Numbered from the stretch's first letter, positions 23,238 through 34,487 are shown. The stretch: 64,000 nucleotides of DNA from Amblyomma americanum (GCF_052857255.1 NC_135497.1:117636099-117700098), one strand, 5' to 3'. The notes: a model not told the origin generated them from the letters alone. Program-made: numbers and translations.

Positions 23238-23705
23238 TAAAATGGGGGGTTTAACGTCCCGAGGTTAGGTTTGGTGTTGGCTTGGTTTATGGGGGGTTAA
23301 CGTCCCATAGCGACTCTGGCTATGAGGGACGCCACAGTGGATTGCTCGGGATAATTTCGGCCACCTGGAATTCTTTAGCGTGCTCTGACAACGCACAGTA
23401 CGCGAACCTCTACCATTTCGCCTCCATCAAAATGCCGGGATCGAACGCGCATATTTCGAGTCAGCAGGCGAGCACCATAACCCCTGAGCCACCGCGGCGG
23501 CGTAACGTCCCGAAGTGACACATAGGCTGTGAGGGCGCCATAGTGGAGGGCTCCGGATTATTTGGTCACCTAGGGTTATTTAACGTGCGCTGACATCACA
23601 CAGCACACGGGCCATATTTCGACTCCTTCGAAATACGGCCGCCATGCTTGAGATCGAACCCGCGACCTTGGGATCATCAGCCGAACGGCAAAGCCCTTGA
23701 GTGAC
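23238..23705 (-). mobile_element. Older tRNA-SINE split by a younger SINE
   Basis: Its 3' end (minus strand) lies at 23238-23264 (GGGGGGTTTAACGTCCCGAGG on the plus strand). The rest resumes at 23502, with GTAACGTCCCGAAG, AGGGCGCCATAGTGGAGGGC, CACACAGCACACGGG and a box-B region GATCGAACCCGCGACC near 23655. The head near 23700 is diverged. The duplicated TAACGTCCCGA words at 23252 and 23503 are the target-site duplication of the inner SINE. Confidence 0.7.
23265..23501 (-). mobile_element. tRNA-derived SINE, short-tail type, inserted in another SINE
   Basis: Minus-strand copy. The 3' tail is at 23265-23310 (TGGTTTATGGGGGGTTAACGTCCC in plus spelling, in two words), the GGAGGC body at about 23415-23425, box B near 23440-23455 (GCCGGGATCGAAC) and box A at about 23480-23495 (CCTGAGCCACCGCGGCGG). 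It is flanked by an AACGTCCCGA duplication and lies wholly within an older copy of the same family in the same orientation. Confidence 0.8.
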
Positions 23706-26259
23706 TAAGAGTCTAAAGACTGAAGAACACAAGTAGAATCAGAGACCGTTTGAGTGAAGCCCATGCCTGCCGGCTAAAGAGACGTTTTAATCATGTCCTG
23801 CATGAGCCTGCACAATATTCTTACGTAATGGTCTTAAAGCGATACATAAGCCGACAGTGGCATGGTGGCCACTTCTGTTCACATCGCCAGACCGAAGGCA
23901 AGGAAGCGATCCACGAAGGGATCCGTTGACCTTGGTCTTTTAGCGCAGTTGGGAGAACTTCCACTGCAATACTTTGAAGTATTACTTTGTGATATTTTTT
24001 TTTCTGGTTCATTTTTGTACGTCATTGATTACAGCAACTTGTAATAGCGGAGCTAGTGAATGGCGTGGTATTCCAGCTATCTGTTCTGACGCACAGGTAG
24101 CCGCTACGGATGGTCAAGGACTAAAAGAATGAATAATGAAAATAAAAGTGGTTACAGAATACGGCTCTGGAACCCTGTCTTAGAATCTACAGACATTGAA
24201 TAGTAATCTACAAGTTCCGTGACCAAACGAGACCAAATCAGGGGACAAATTCTCACAGTGATTTGCACGTGAGAACAATTTGTGACTCCACAAGCCAATG
24301 TCACTTCATTAATCGACCGGGATAGCACAGCATACAACAAACGAAGTGCCAACCAGTCAGGCACTAGATTTCAGCGCAAGAATATTTGAGAATTCGGGCT
24401 CTGTTTTCCTAGCACCAGCTATAGATTCCACTTCAGTGCTAAATAATTTTGAGAGACAGTATAGGTCAGTATTCAAAAAGCTTCTCTAGAACAAGAGCGT
24501 TATATGACTGGATGATTCAGGAGAGTTGGCCATCCATGACAGCAAAAAAAAAAAAAAGACGCTGGCCGATAACGAACCACACTTGTTCAAAAAAAAAAAA
24601 AGCTGAGTTGATTTCGTCCAATACCAACTACACTACACTTGCAGAATGCAATCGGTGCATACGCTACCACAAGTACTGCGTGAAATTTGCAGATGCTATG
24701 ACAGTAGAGGGTTCTAAAAGTGTGACGTTAGTGAGAGAAAATGTTAGCTCGTTACAAGCTTGACGTGAGAGCGATGCAGTTTTTACATGGTTTTAGAGTG
24801 CAGTGAGGCAACAGAATGAGCTGAGTCAGCCTCGTAGTAGTGAAAGTGAAGGCGTACGAAAGAACGATAATCCAGGTTCACCAAGCTTCTTGCACTCAAG
24901 ATTAGTTTGTGACTGTTCTGGGTCTCAGCCATTGTGTCAGTTGCTCTTTCAACGGAGCAGAGCGCGGGTTGGAGCCGATCAGGACCAGGGCTTACGCCCG
25001 ATCAGTGTTGCGAATCCTTCCAGTTCGAGTTGTTTTGCCTAGAGATGCGCAAAACTCTGCGGGCGCAGCCTAAGCAACAAGGCCTACTTATCAAAAGCTG
25101 TTCACGCTTGCGCGTATGCTGTAAGAACCGGACCCTTTCCTATATCGGGCCCTTGCAAGCTCAGTCCAGAAACAACGCAGACTGATGGGGAAGTTGGTAT
25201 GATATAATAAGGCTAGAACAGCGCACCTGCACAAGGACGAGGGAAGACAGCGCTGTCTTACAACTCAGAGTCCGGAAAGCTACCGAAAGCCGCAGGGAAC
25301 GCCGGCCCTGCCGCCTAAAGGCTCTCTTCTGTCGACTAATAGGAAATTGGCTATTACAGTAACGCGAACACTTCCTAGAACGAAGGGGTGAAGGAGCGTC
25401 TCTTTACTCCTGCGCGGTTACAGAAGGTATTTGAATGTCTTCGCAGTTTCAGACATAATTTGATGTCAGTTTCTAGAAAAAAAAAAACATTATTTTTCTT
25501 TATCCATACAACCACGTAAAGCTTTGTACTAAGTGAAACTAAGGTGTGTAATATGAGATTTGCCTAGCAGACACTGCGCTGCGTTACAACGATAATGTTA
25601 CGTATGACTGCTGATTGCTTTCAGGGGACCCAAAAGCAGTACAAAAAGAGTTTTGGTATGGTATGTCAACATCAACCGGACCGCCAGCTTGCTTTGTCCG
25701 TAGGAAAGAGAAAAACAGAAAACAATTACATAAAATTCACATGTAAGCTTTGATAGATGGATTCAAAGGCGTCGGGTGAAAACTAAGTTGGCTCTGGCAT
25801 GCAGGCTACTTCGCCAAAGTATATACAAGAACAGAACAACGATGACTGTTTCGCTTGCTCACGAATGCCTGCTGTTTCCTTTCTCTTTTTTCTTCTCCAA
25901 AGTTATCCATGACCAAGCAATCAATTAAGGTGCATCTTCTACATGCCACCGGCGCGTGCTACCAGCGCCTTGGTTGTTGGTCGGCTGTGCTGAATTGGTA
26001 CTACGTGCGAAATCATGTGCGAATCTGGTTCCAAATTCACAACAGCGGCTCGCGTCACGAAGCTCCTGCCCAAAGGCTCTCGTCCGAAGCCTGAGCATCT
26101 CCTGGTAGCACGTCAGTGAGTTCACGGCTGGCCGAGAAAAATGAACGTCAGGGTACATATAACCAGTTGCGTTGGTTCCTCGATTCTTGAAAGAGAGATG
26201 GCATCCATTCGTTCAAGACGTGTTTTTGTAAAACTGTGTGGAGGTTTGAGCACAGTGCC
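23706..26259. other. Intergenic, no gene recognised
   Basis: Anonymous sequence with A-rich runs near 24545 and 24590. At about 25218-25262 an ACAGCGCACC..AAGGACGAGG..GACAGCGCTGTC segment is built from the same words as the snap-back repeats at 3113 and 32568. No gene was seen. Confidence 0.4.
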
Positions 26260-26526
26260 TTAGTCGAAGCTGGTTTGGTTTGGATTATAGGGTTTAACGC
26301 CCCAAAGCAACTCAGGCTATGAGGGACGCCGTAGTGGAGGGCTCCAGAAATTTCACCCACCTGGGGTTCTTTAACGTGCACTGACATCGCACAGTACACG
26401 GGCCTCTAGAATTTCGCCTCCATCGAAATTCGACCGCCGAGGCCGGGATCGAACCCGCGTCTTTCGGGTCAGCAGCCGAGCGCCGTAACCACCGAGCCAC
26501 CGCTGCGGCTTTCATTAGTCGAAGCT
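26260..26526 (-). mobile_element. tRNA-derived SINE, short-tail type, with 12-bp TSD
   Basis: Element body is 26272-26514 on the minus strand. The target-site duplication TTAGTCGAAGCT is perfect at 26260-26271 and 26515-26526. Read on the minus strand the order is GCCGCAGCGGTGGCTCGGTGG (box A, in two words), GGGTTCGATCCCGGCC (box B), an ATTTCGATGGAGGCGAAATT block, GTGCACGTTAAAGAACCCC, GGAGCCCTCCACTACGGCG, and a tail ending GGGGCGTTAAACCC. The intact duplication shows retroposition of a complete copy and suggests relatively recent insertion. Confidence 0.9.
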
Positions 26527-27720
26527 TTATTTTTTATTATTATTCTTATTTCGAGGGCTTGCAGTGTGGATTATGATGTGGCTGTCAAAATATACGATAG
26601 AAGGTCCCGGTAATTATTTTCTGCAGGAAATCTATGCAGCCTTAAGCTCTTAGTGTTGTCCGTTAGCCACAGGGTAGTTTTCCTCCCTAGTAGCCTGCCG
26701 GTTTATTGCTTTCGGTTATGCAAATAATTCTGCGTGAAGGAACACCATTGTTTCAGTAGGTGCAAAAAATAAAGAAATGTGACTCTCATGCTGTCGCCCG
26801 CTGCACGGTGTAAAAAAAACGTGAAATAGCGTCTTGTTCAAGAACTTCTCCACATGAGTGCAGAGTTCTGGAAAACCAACAGGCCTGTACAGTGAACTTT
26901 ATACGCCATGTCGCTTTCACATCGCATCTTCTAACATACATCGGTTTTGAAATGTTTCGTGTATAAAGCGGTCGTTTAGCACTTCTGCCAATTAATGAGT
27001 GCAGTGTGAATTTGTTACATCGTGTAGAGTGGTGAAGCTTAATATTTTACCTAAAGTATTAAATTAAATCTGCACAGCAACTAAAATATTTCTGGAATAA
27101 CCACGGTCATTTATTCAATAAATTATTTTTTTTTATCACTGCAACGCGGAGATCTCAAAGAAATTGTATGTGTCAAATCCGACACATCTGCGCGACTCAC
27201 TGATGTTACATTTGTGCAAACGTTACTTTTTATTGGTAACATTACTTTCATTAGTTTGTGTAGCATAGACCCAGTGGTCTGCGGTGGCGATCGAAGCAGA
27301 CGACCATGAGGTGCAACTAGCGCTTACACCACGTAGCCATGGTCGCTTGTCAACCATCAAATTCTGTGAACGTAGCAGAAAAGCTTGGATATGTGGTTTA
27401 GCGAATCACGAATCTTTAATAGCGCCCGCAGCTCGGTTGGTTTGAATCCATGTTTTAAGCAGAGTATTCGATCGTGCCGTGCACAGTACACTCACTGGCG
27501 CAAACGCTGAACGTTGGCGGAAAAGCACCTGGAGAACTGAATTACCCAATTATTAAGCTGAAAAGTTAGTCGCTAATAACTGCACTTACGGGGTGGTCAG
27601 TAGCAGAATAAACTAGTTTGATAGATGCATAACTGAGGCGAACGGAGAATATTATGAGCTTCTTTCTGGATATAGTCATATGGTTAAAAAACGAATGATT
27701 TGTTTAACTATACAGTACAT
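26527..27720. other. Intergenic; weak tRNA-like head at 27281-27350
   Basis: AT-leaning sequence. On the minus strand 27281-27350 reads GGCTACGTGGTGTAAGCGC (box-A-like) followed by GCTTCGATCGCC (box-B-like), suggesting a decayed tRNA-derived SINE head without recognisable tail. Nothing else was seen. Confidence 0.4.
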
Positions 27721-27850
27721 CACGAAGGAAAAATTAGTTGGCTGTAGGGAATTAACCCGGGATCACGGTCGGACCAGGGTAGTCGGCCTAACAGCTGAGC
27801 TAACCGGGATGCCAGCAGTTAGCAGCGCGAGGCCGAATTAATCATGGGAT
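27721..27850 (-). mobile_element. tRNA-derived SINE head of a third type
   Basis: On the minus strand it reads GGCATCCCGGTTAGCTCAGC (D-arm/box A), an anticodon-arm-like CCGACTACCCTGGTCCGA, then GATCCCGGGTTAATTCCC (box B with TTAA in place of TTCGA). The pattern is clearly tRNA-derived but lacks a good acceptor stem, so it is a SINE head or tRNA pseudogene rather than a functional tRNA. Confidence 0.5.
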
Positions 27851-28073
27851 AATTAAGGCAAACAGTTTTATTGGGGGAAGGGAAGCGTAAAGGCGAAACA
27901 ATTCAACCCTTTCTTTAGCCAGCGTACAACTATAAAAATTTTACTACAAGAAAAAGCAAAAGAACAATTTGTAGCAATTCTGGCAATTTCTCGTCAGCCG
28001 CCTCTTTAAATATTAGATTTTTGTTAGCATATGCTTCCTGATTTTTTTCTATTCCTTTCTCCTATCTGCACAG

Positions 28074-28153
28074 TGCTCCGAGACTCAAGCCAGGACGCTG
28101 GATGACTTGGCTTCCTCACGACGCACCTGCGAGTGCATGCGGGTCATCAGCAC
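28074..28153 (+). CDS. Candidate isolated internal exon (80 bp)
   Basis: Upstream is a long pyrimidine tract ending CTCCTATCTGCACAG (acceptor AG at 28072-28073); downstream is CAC/GTAAGA (donor GT at 28154-28155). Both are near consensus. The 80-bp segment is GC-rich compared with the preceding AT-rich DNA. It is open in two frames; one reads ...SETQARTLDDLASSRRTCEC... with coding-like codon choice. Being 80 bp long it changes phase. I do not recognise the peptide and no partner exon could be identified in this window, so it may belong to a gene with very long introns or to a non-coding transcript. Confidence 0.4.
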
Positions 28154-28159
28154 GTAAGA

Positions 28160-28720
28160 CATGTTCCTCCTTCGGGTCCGTTCCCAGTGACGTCAGCGTG
28201 AATTCGGGACGTCAGCGTGAATTCGGTTTCCGTCAACAGCCGGTGTTTCGGGGGTAAAAAGAGGGGGGGGGGGGGGGGGGGGGGGGCTGAAGTGCCGTGG
28301 ATGGCGGCTGCAGGGCCTCCTCGCGGATGCGGCCGTCGACATGCGCGGCATTTTCGGCGTTTGTCGCGGCTCCTGGCGGCGGTGCATTTGAGGCGACCGC
28401 TGGCGGGTCGGCATTGCTCTGCCGCGCCTTCTATTTATACCTGCCCTCGGGTGGTAGGCAGTGGATGCGAACAAGTTAGGGGCGCACGAAGAGCTGGACG
28501 ATGTGTTGTCTGCTCCTGTCGGACCTTTTCTGCTTTTCTTTTTTTTTCTCTCTTTTTCCTGACGCGAAAGGGAAGCGCGTTAGTTCCCGGAACACGGACC
28601 CAAACACTCATGGGAGCCCGGAGCAGTTTGCGTGACCCCTTCGAGCTTCGCATACTGACCAGTTGGCTGGTCGTCATTTGGATGGGCGTCTGAAGTCTCG
28701 TCGCCGCTGCAGCGACAAGA
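28160..28720. promoter_or_regulatory. CpG-rich segment with tandem TGACGTCAGCG sites and 24-nt G run
   Basis: It begins directly after the candidate exon. A 19-bp unit GACGTCAGCGTGAATTCGG is duplicated (28189-28207 and 28208-28226). The first copy is preceded by T, giving TGACGTCAGCG as in the Maf promoter. A 24-nt G run follows at 28263-28286. The rest is GC-rich with many CpGs. A CTATTTATACC (28432-28442) is TATA-like. Possible promoter or enhancer; no gene start could be assigned. Confidence 0.35.
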
Positions 28721-29579
28721 GAGGCTCATAAGGTTGCGCGGCATTTCTCCGGCCAATTGGCGGACGGTCATCTTTGCAGAAGGAATCCGTCTGCCTAAAG
28801 TGCACTCTGAAATCTCATCAAAACCAGGTGACTACTGTGCCTCGGAGGGCTGATTACCGACAGTCGCACAGTTCGCTTGTTGCTGTAATATTGCGCTGAC
28901 GGACCGTGAATCCTTGTGGCCACAATGGAGTGTCAGCGGCATCATGGTCGCAGGCGACTATGAAATCCGGCCCCGGTACAGCGCCGCTAACGCGTAAGGT
29001 TCCATTGCGCAAGCACACAACCGAGTGTTCACTGCCGGTGCACTGGCCGCTACAGCAGAACCAGATTCCCCCCCGACCCCTGGTCTCAGGCCAACTTCCA
29101 GTGTTAATCTTCCTGGTATCAGTAACAATCCCTTACTCCTGCAGTCTCGGACTCACTGGTCAGGCAACTCATTTCTCTTCTCTGCTAACGCAACCTTTCG
29201 AAAATATAAAGACCTGAAAGCGGGATGTCCGATGTTGGGTATGTTCCAGACTTGTCTGCTGCGTGGAAGAGAATTCTGAAAATAACAACTTGATGGAGCT
29301 GTGTTGAAACAGTGTGTAAATATAGGCCTTTGGGCTAATTGTACATGTTTCTTTCCTTCGTCTTGTTAATTCTCGTGAGCGAACCAGACCTCTTGTTTTT
29401 TTTTTTTTCACACCTGCACCACAAACTCGCTAACTTTCACGCAGCACACGCAGCCTTGTCTGGCGTACTGTTCATTCCGTGCTCCAGTCACTGAAAAAAA
29501 AAAAATCCATCATACTCCCAAAAACTGTTCAGACGGCAGGGGCTTGTGTAGTTGTCAAGCTGGATGGCCCCATCTATGC
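28721..29579. other. Intergenic, no gene recognised
   Basis: Open frames at 28906-29279 (plus) are about 100 codons at most and lack motifs. Nothing else was seen. Confidence 0.35.
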
Positions 29580-30270
29580 GTGCGAAGCTTTCGTAGCACT
29601 CCTGCCTGCCTTTTGAAACACCCTCTGGGCGCAAGGCCCTCGATAGGCCCAGGCCGCTTCTTCGCCTAGCTGCCTTCTCCCCGCGACTATTAGGTGTGGC
29701 GATAAGTGGTACTGGGAACTGGAGCGGGGTCCCACCGTCCGGTCGCGGGTGCCCCGTCGTTTCCGTCCCAAACGCTTCTGCGTATTGATTCAGACGGGGC
29801 TCCGTTAAGCGGGCGTCTCGCTTCTCTTTCCCGCCGCGCGGTAATAATGTCCGTCTCATTTAAATCGGCCCCCGTCGGATCCTCGGGCAAGGCCGCCACG
29901 ACGAAACAAGAGGAAACATATATCAGGCCGCGTGGCAGCGGCGCAAACTTTGTCTCCTCTCCCGGGAAGAAGAGTCGTGGCGTCATGACTGGTTCTGGGT
30001 GGCCGGCGGCATGTGTGATTGGCTGAACGGTAGCGCGAACGCAGAGGAGGGGGCGCCGGGGGGCTGGCAGCTCGGCAAACATCGGCTTTCCCAACGCTGT
30101 CCGGGCCCCAAAGGACGTCGGGGTAGAGACCGCGCAAAAGCATTGCCGCCGCCGGCCAGCCGCGCCGCGAGGGTGTCACGCCAGTTAACCCTTCGATACG
30201 CTTGGGCGCCGGCAGCGGTTGCGCCGTATTTTCCTTGAATAAACACGTCCCGACAGGGGATAACGTGCGC
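29580..30270. promoter_or_regulatory. CpG-rich island without assignable gene
   Basis: GC-rich, CpG-dense block with overlapping open frames on both strands, which is expected from the composition. It contains GTGATTGGCTGAAC (inverted CCAAT, about 30015), GCGTCATGAC (about 29980) and an AATAAA at 30239-30244. Promoter-like in composition, but no TATA/Inr pair or first exon could be defined. Confidence 0.3.
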
Positions 30271-32567
30271 GGTTACCTTGCGGTCTGGAAACTTATTTTT
30301 GACCCTATACTTTTTATCTTCCCTGCTAGTTTGGCTCGCGAGCACGTGCGACGTAGAATGCGAAATCGTTTTTCTGACGTCTGAGGAGCGCAGCTTGGCT
30401 CAGAAGCCAGAGGAAAACACAAGCGTTCTCTCTTGCGCAAACCCTTCACTGCGTGAGACAAAAGCGAGGTGCTGACTAGCGGTGAGCTTGCAGGGGCGTT
30501 CTCGTGAACGCGTAGAAACTGGTTCAAAGATGCGAAAATTGTGTTCACCACGTTTCCCATTCTCCTCAAGAAAGTGGTAATGAGCTAACGCTATTGCGAT
30601 ATGCTCCGGAACAATGATAAAGCTGCTGTAATTTCACTGCACACGGGTTTGTTGAAAAGAACTGCAGTGGACATAAAGCAAAGCGAAGTTTCACCAGCAA
30701 GAACAAAAGAACAAGAAATAAGGACAGAACACCATTTGCAGATAAAGATTTAGCAGGTTACCATAAGCGCCCAGAGCGCTGTAAGATCACTGAAAAACCG
30801 TGACATGTTAATTCATTGAGTAACCAACCTTTTCCGTTCACGATACGTGCCACCCCGAAATGATCATGCATTGTTATGTGCCCAAGTTAAGAACGCGGCT
30901 ATCCCCATGCAGACATTCTACTCTGCTGATACGCAGAGTATAATGTCAGCACTGTTTCTACACCGGCTAAATCCTTTGCCTTTCAGTAAAGATCTTCTCT
31001 CTCTCTCCCTCTGTTGCAATCACTTTCTCTCTTCTGCGCGCGGCTATGAGGCACGCAGTGTATTGGAGGTGAGCTGATTATTTTCTATTGCTTGGAGTGC
31101 TTTGTCGTGCGCCGTAATCTCAGTGCACATGCGTTTTCGCATTTCACATTTTCATACAGCATCGCGTCGAAGTCGGGAGTTACTCTTTGCTTTCTTAGTT
31201 TTTTTTTTTCCCATGGCGTTTCCTCTGCCCGGTCGCAGTCACTTTCCTTCAACAAAATAGGGCTGAATAGTATCGGGACATTTTTTTTTTCACGTAATTT
31301 TCTGCCCCCAAAATACGTTCTGGGCACAGCGGATTCATTGCATTCTCTCCAGCCACCTACTCGTTCAAGCATCCTTTAATACCATGCGCACTACCGCAGC
31401 TTAAACGCCGCTTAATGACGCAAACTAACCAAAGTTCAAACTGGGCTAGCGAGCGACATCGGAGAGCTCAAGCACATTTCGACACCTCTTATGCCCGTCG
31501 AGCGACGAGGCTCAAGCTATGCGCGTAAGTGGCCCGCATTGTTTCGCAGTGCCGTACAAATCCTGCTCATGGTCCATTGGTGACAACATTGCCGTACCAC
31601 AGTCGGCATAGGCAGTTGTTATTGCCATAGCATCTTGGGCGTCAGCAACCGCAGTTGGTGCGGTGACTAAGCCGCCCTGCTAATGAGCTCGAGGTCGGTC
31701 GCGAGCGCTATTCCCGGACGCCGCTGCCAGATGTCGTTGGTGGGGACGAAATGCAAAAGCGGTCGCGCAAGTTTCGGAGACGCATTAAAGGACCGCAGCT
31801 GTTTCCTAAATGAATCCAAAGTTTTCCACTGAAGCTTCCTTCATCACCAGTTGTTCGAAGACGTAAAGCTGCGCGTGTTAGCTGTGGCGCCGATAGTGGC
31901 CCTTTCGTCTAACATTACCGTCAGCAGCTGTGCAATAGCGCGCTGCCGGCGCATATTAGGTTTGGGGTAGAGTTTCCTAGAGCCGTGTATGAATAGATTT
32001 TTTTTTAATTCTGGGGGCAACACAGAGAGGGAAACAGAAGAAAGGGAGAGCCAGGGTGCTAACCAGGCAATGCCCGGTTACCCATTAAGGGAGCCAAACA
32101 GGAAGAGAAAGGGATTCAAGTTCTGTTCAGTTCGCAGTACGGCCCGTGGCCACGTTGTGCTTTTGTTGTCTTAACAACATATGGACGCTCACAGCTAGTC
32201 TACAGTGCTGCACTCACGTCTGTGTCTCTAAAACATTTTAGAAGTGCCTCGGTGACTTTCTTAGCAGAAAATTGAGGCCAATGTGCTAGAATCATGGACT
32301 TCGTTAGGGGACCTGAATCCAAGCTGCGAAGTGCTGCCTCCAGAGAAGCTGGTTGACTGTTAAAGTTGTGGAATGACAGACTAGGGGCTCAATTGTCTCT
32401 TCGCACATAAAGTGCTCACTCGCTGGAGTGTCTGCCATTGCAATCAGATGAGAATAAGCATTTGCGAGCGCCGCTCCCAGCCAGAGACGACGCAAAAGAG
32501 TTGCATCGTAGCGAGAAAGGCCGAGTCATAGCTTGAGCTTCAATAACGAATCGAGGTTGTGCAGGTC
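30271..32567. other. Intergenic, no gene recognised
   Basis: Mixed sequence. 31420-31960 is somewhat richer in GC and CpG. Open frames are under 100 codons and domain-free. No named repeat. Confidence 0.4.
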
Positions 32568-32648
32568 ATGTTGGGAACAGCGCTAACACAGGACGGAGCG
32601 AGAACACAACACAGGCGCTCCATCCTGTGTTAGCGCTGTTCCCAACAT
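32568..32648. repeat. Snap-back repeat, 33-bp arms with one mismatch
   Basis: The arms at 32568-32600 and 32616-32648 are reverse complements except for one C/T difference, around a 15-nt loop (32601-32615). Each arm contains GGGAACAGCGCTAACACAGG or its complement. Such a long, nearly identical pair points to recent formation. It would form a stable dsRNA hairpin if transcribed. Confidence 0.8.
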
Positions 32649-32894
32649 AATCGTAAACCAACAAGCCCAACTCTCCACTCTTCTGAATTGTGCAGGTAGA
32701 ACCCTAAGCTTCCTGGAGCACTCCACGAAGCCAAAAACAGTTCATCTTTCCACAACATCACGTTTAATTGTGAAGCAACCGATGAATATTGCAAAATACT
32801 GTGGTGAACATATTCATGGGAATGGTCTAACCTTCTGATGCGCAGAAAAATCTTGCTTTTAACGCGCTCGTACCCAGTAAGACTGCCATAGCCC

Positions 32895-33150
32895 TTACAA
32901 AAATGGTCTATAGACAGTCTATAGGCTTCTTATAGACTCTATTGCCTTCCTATAGATTTCTTTTTGTCTATTCATAGTCTATACCCTGTCTACAGAAAAA
33001 AGTCTACTAACTTTTGTATGATCATACATCTAAATATTGTCTATGACAGTCTATAAGATTTGTATTGCCCATAGACTGTTTTCTAGGGTGTGTCTATAGA
33101 GTGTGTGTAGATTTTACAAACAGAAGTTTATGGGTAGTTTATAGAATGTC
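32895..33150. repeat. GTCTATA / TATAGAC-rich repeat field
   Basis: About 255 bp contains well over a dozen occurrences of GTCTATA, TATAGAC, TCTATAG and close variants on both strands, with irregular spacing (for example near 32907, 32918, 32931, 32966, 32979, 33040, 33051, 33071, 33091). It is not a simple microsatellite. It may be a decayed array or palindrome-rich element. It runs directly into the repeat at 33195-33345. Confidence 0.6.
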
Positions 33151-33194
33151 GAAAAATTTTGTAGGGGAGGAAGCCAATTGGGTGCCTTTTTTGA

Positions 33195-33345
33195 CAATAA
33201 ATAGCAGAAAATTGCAAGCGTCCCGAGGAGGGATCTGCGGATATAGTAATGCTCATGGTGCATTCTTACGATATAGGAAAGAACTGCGTTCACAAACAAC
33301 TTCCCTTCGAAAAAATGGATTTGTCCAGAATTTATAAGTACGGCT
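33195..33345 (+). repeat. Unnamed interspersed repeat, copy 1
   Basis: It aligns by eye with 39705-39850. Shared words in order are AAATAGCA, a CCTCCGGCGGGA-like block (here CCGAGGAGGGA), GGAT-TAT, ATTCTTACRATATA, TGCGTT, ACTT/TTTCCC and GGATTTGTCC. Identity is roughly 60-70%. Class unknown. Confidence 0.5.
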
Positions 33346-34150
33346 GGGCTAGTTGGTACTTCATCCTTTGTGAAAATACTCCGAGCTACAAGTAATAGAA
33401 ATGGGCAAGATGCAAGAGCGTGTGTCTTGCCCATATATCTCTTACTTTGTCCCCGTGTGAAGCGCTCACTACTTCCAAAAATACAAAAGTAATAACTGCT
33501 GCTTACAGGATTACATGGCATATATAGAAGAGTAGAACGTTCTAGTGTGACACCCTTCACTTTCTGCATGCAACTTGTAAAACGAAGACAGTTAAAGACC
33601 TTCGCGGACACTACGTACTGCGTAACATGCACTGTTTGCTACGCAGCACATTTCTGTGCTATAAAAACCTACTCCTAAAAAGTGATTTGTGCACTTGAGA
33701 AGAAAATTTATTCTTTTCACAAGTGCAAATAGGTGACTCCTTTCACATTGCTAGCGGTGTGCTCGACACAATTGTCTATAGATCACTCAGGCTGCGTACT
33801 GCAATGCGCGTTGGAGTTGTTTGCCACGGTTTCCGGCACTCATTTTTTTTAATGTACACAACAACAAAAATGGCAACAATATGGTTGTCAAGCATGAGGA
33901 GCAATCCTGCACAATTCACGCCAAAGCGCAAGCTGATTAGGATATTCATTGAATCCTTAGGTCTCCTCCTAAACGGCTCCAACTCGCTCCGCCGTGTTCC
34001 CTAAATGCGCGTCCTAGACACGTCTGCGAACCAGTATACCCGCACACTCGGTCGCGTAAGTTGTCGGAAAGCGGAATCTACGAAAAGCCGGATTCTCCGC
34101 GAATTTCACTCACGGTTAGAAAAGGAGGGTTGCGGTGAAGGGTTGGAAGT
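33346..34150. other. Intergenic; one short hairpin
   Basis: ATGGGCAAGA (33401-33410) pairs perfectly with TCTTGCCCAT (33425-33434) around a 14-nt loop, in the style of the 3113 snap-back. A 172-codon minus-strand frame over 33114-33632 has no domain and overlaps repeats, so it is not called. No gene was seen. Confidence 0.4.
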
Positions 34151-34487
34151 CACTGCCCTTTTAATTGGTTTTTTTTGGGGGGAAAGGAAATGGCGCAGTA
34201 TCTGTCTCATATATCGTTGGACACCTGAACCGCGCCGTAAGGGAAGGGATAAAGGAGGGAGTGAAAGAAGAAAGGAAGAATAGAGAGGTGCCGTAGTGGA
34301 GGGCTCCGGAATAATTTCGACCACCTGGGGATCTTTAACGTGCACTGACATCGCACAGCACACGGGCGCCTTAGCGTTTTGCCTCCATAAAAACGCAGCC
34401 GCCGCGGTCGGGTTCGAACCCGGGAACTCCGGATCAGTAGTCGAGCGCCCTAACCACTGAGCCACCGCGGCGGGGCACTGCCCTTTT
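34151..34487 (-). mobile_element. tRNA-derived SINE, long-tail type, with 12-bp TSD
   Basis: Body is 34163-34475 on the minus strand, flanked by a perfect duplication CACTGCCCTTTT (34151-34162 and 34476-34487). Read on the minus strand it gives CCGCCGCGGTGGCTCAGTGG (box A), CGGGTTCGAACCCGACCG (box B), GGAGGCAAAACGCTAAGGCG, GTGCACGTTAAAGATCCCC and GAAATTATTCCGGAGCCC. A tail follows with CTTACGGCGCGGTTCAGGTG and GAGACAGATACTGCGCC. Its 5' half matches the short-tail copies but its 3' part differs, defining a second subfamily with the copies at 52525 and 59326. Confidence 0.9.

Noticed and set aside
27739..27820. Functional tRNA gene on the minus strand
   Set aside because: The T-loop reads TTAA instead of TTCGA and the acceptor stem does not pair; better read as a SINE head.
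33114..33632. 172-codon minus-strand open frame
   Set aside because: Overlaps two repeats and a hairpin and shows no recognisable motif.
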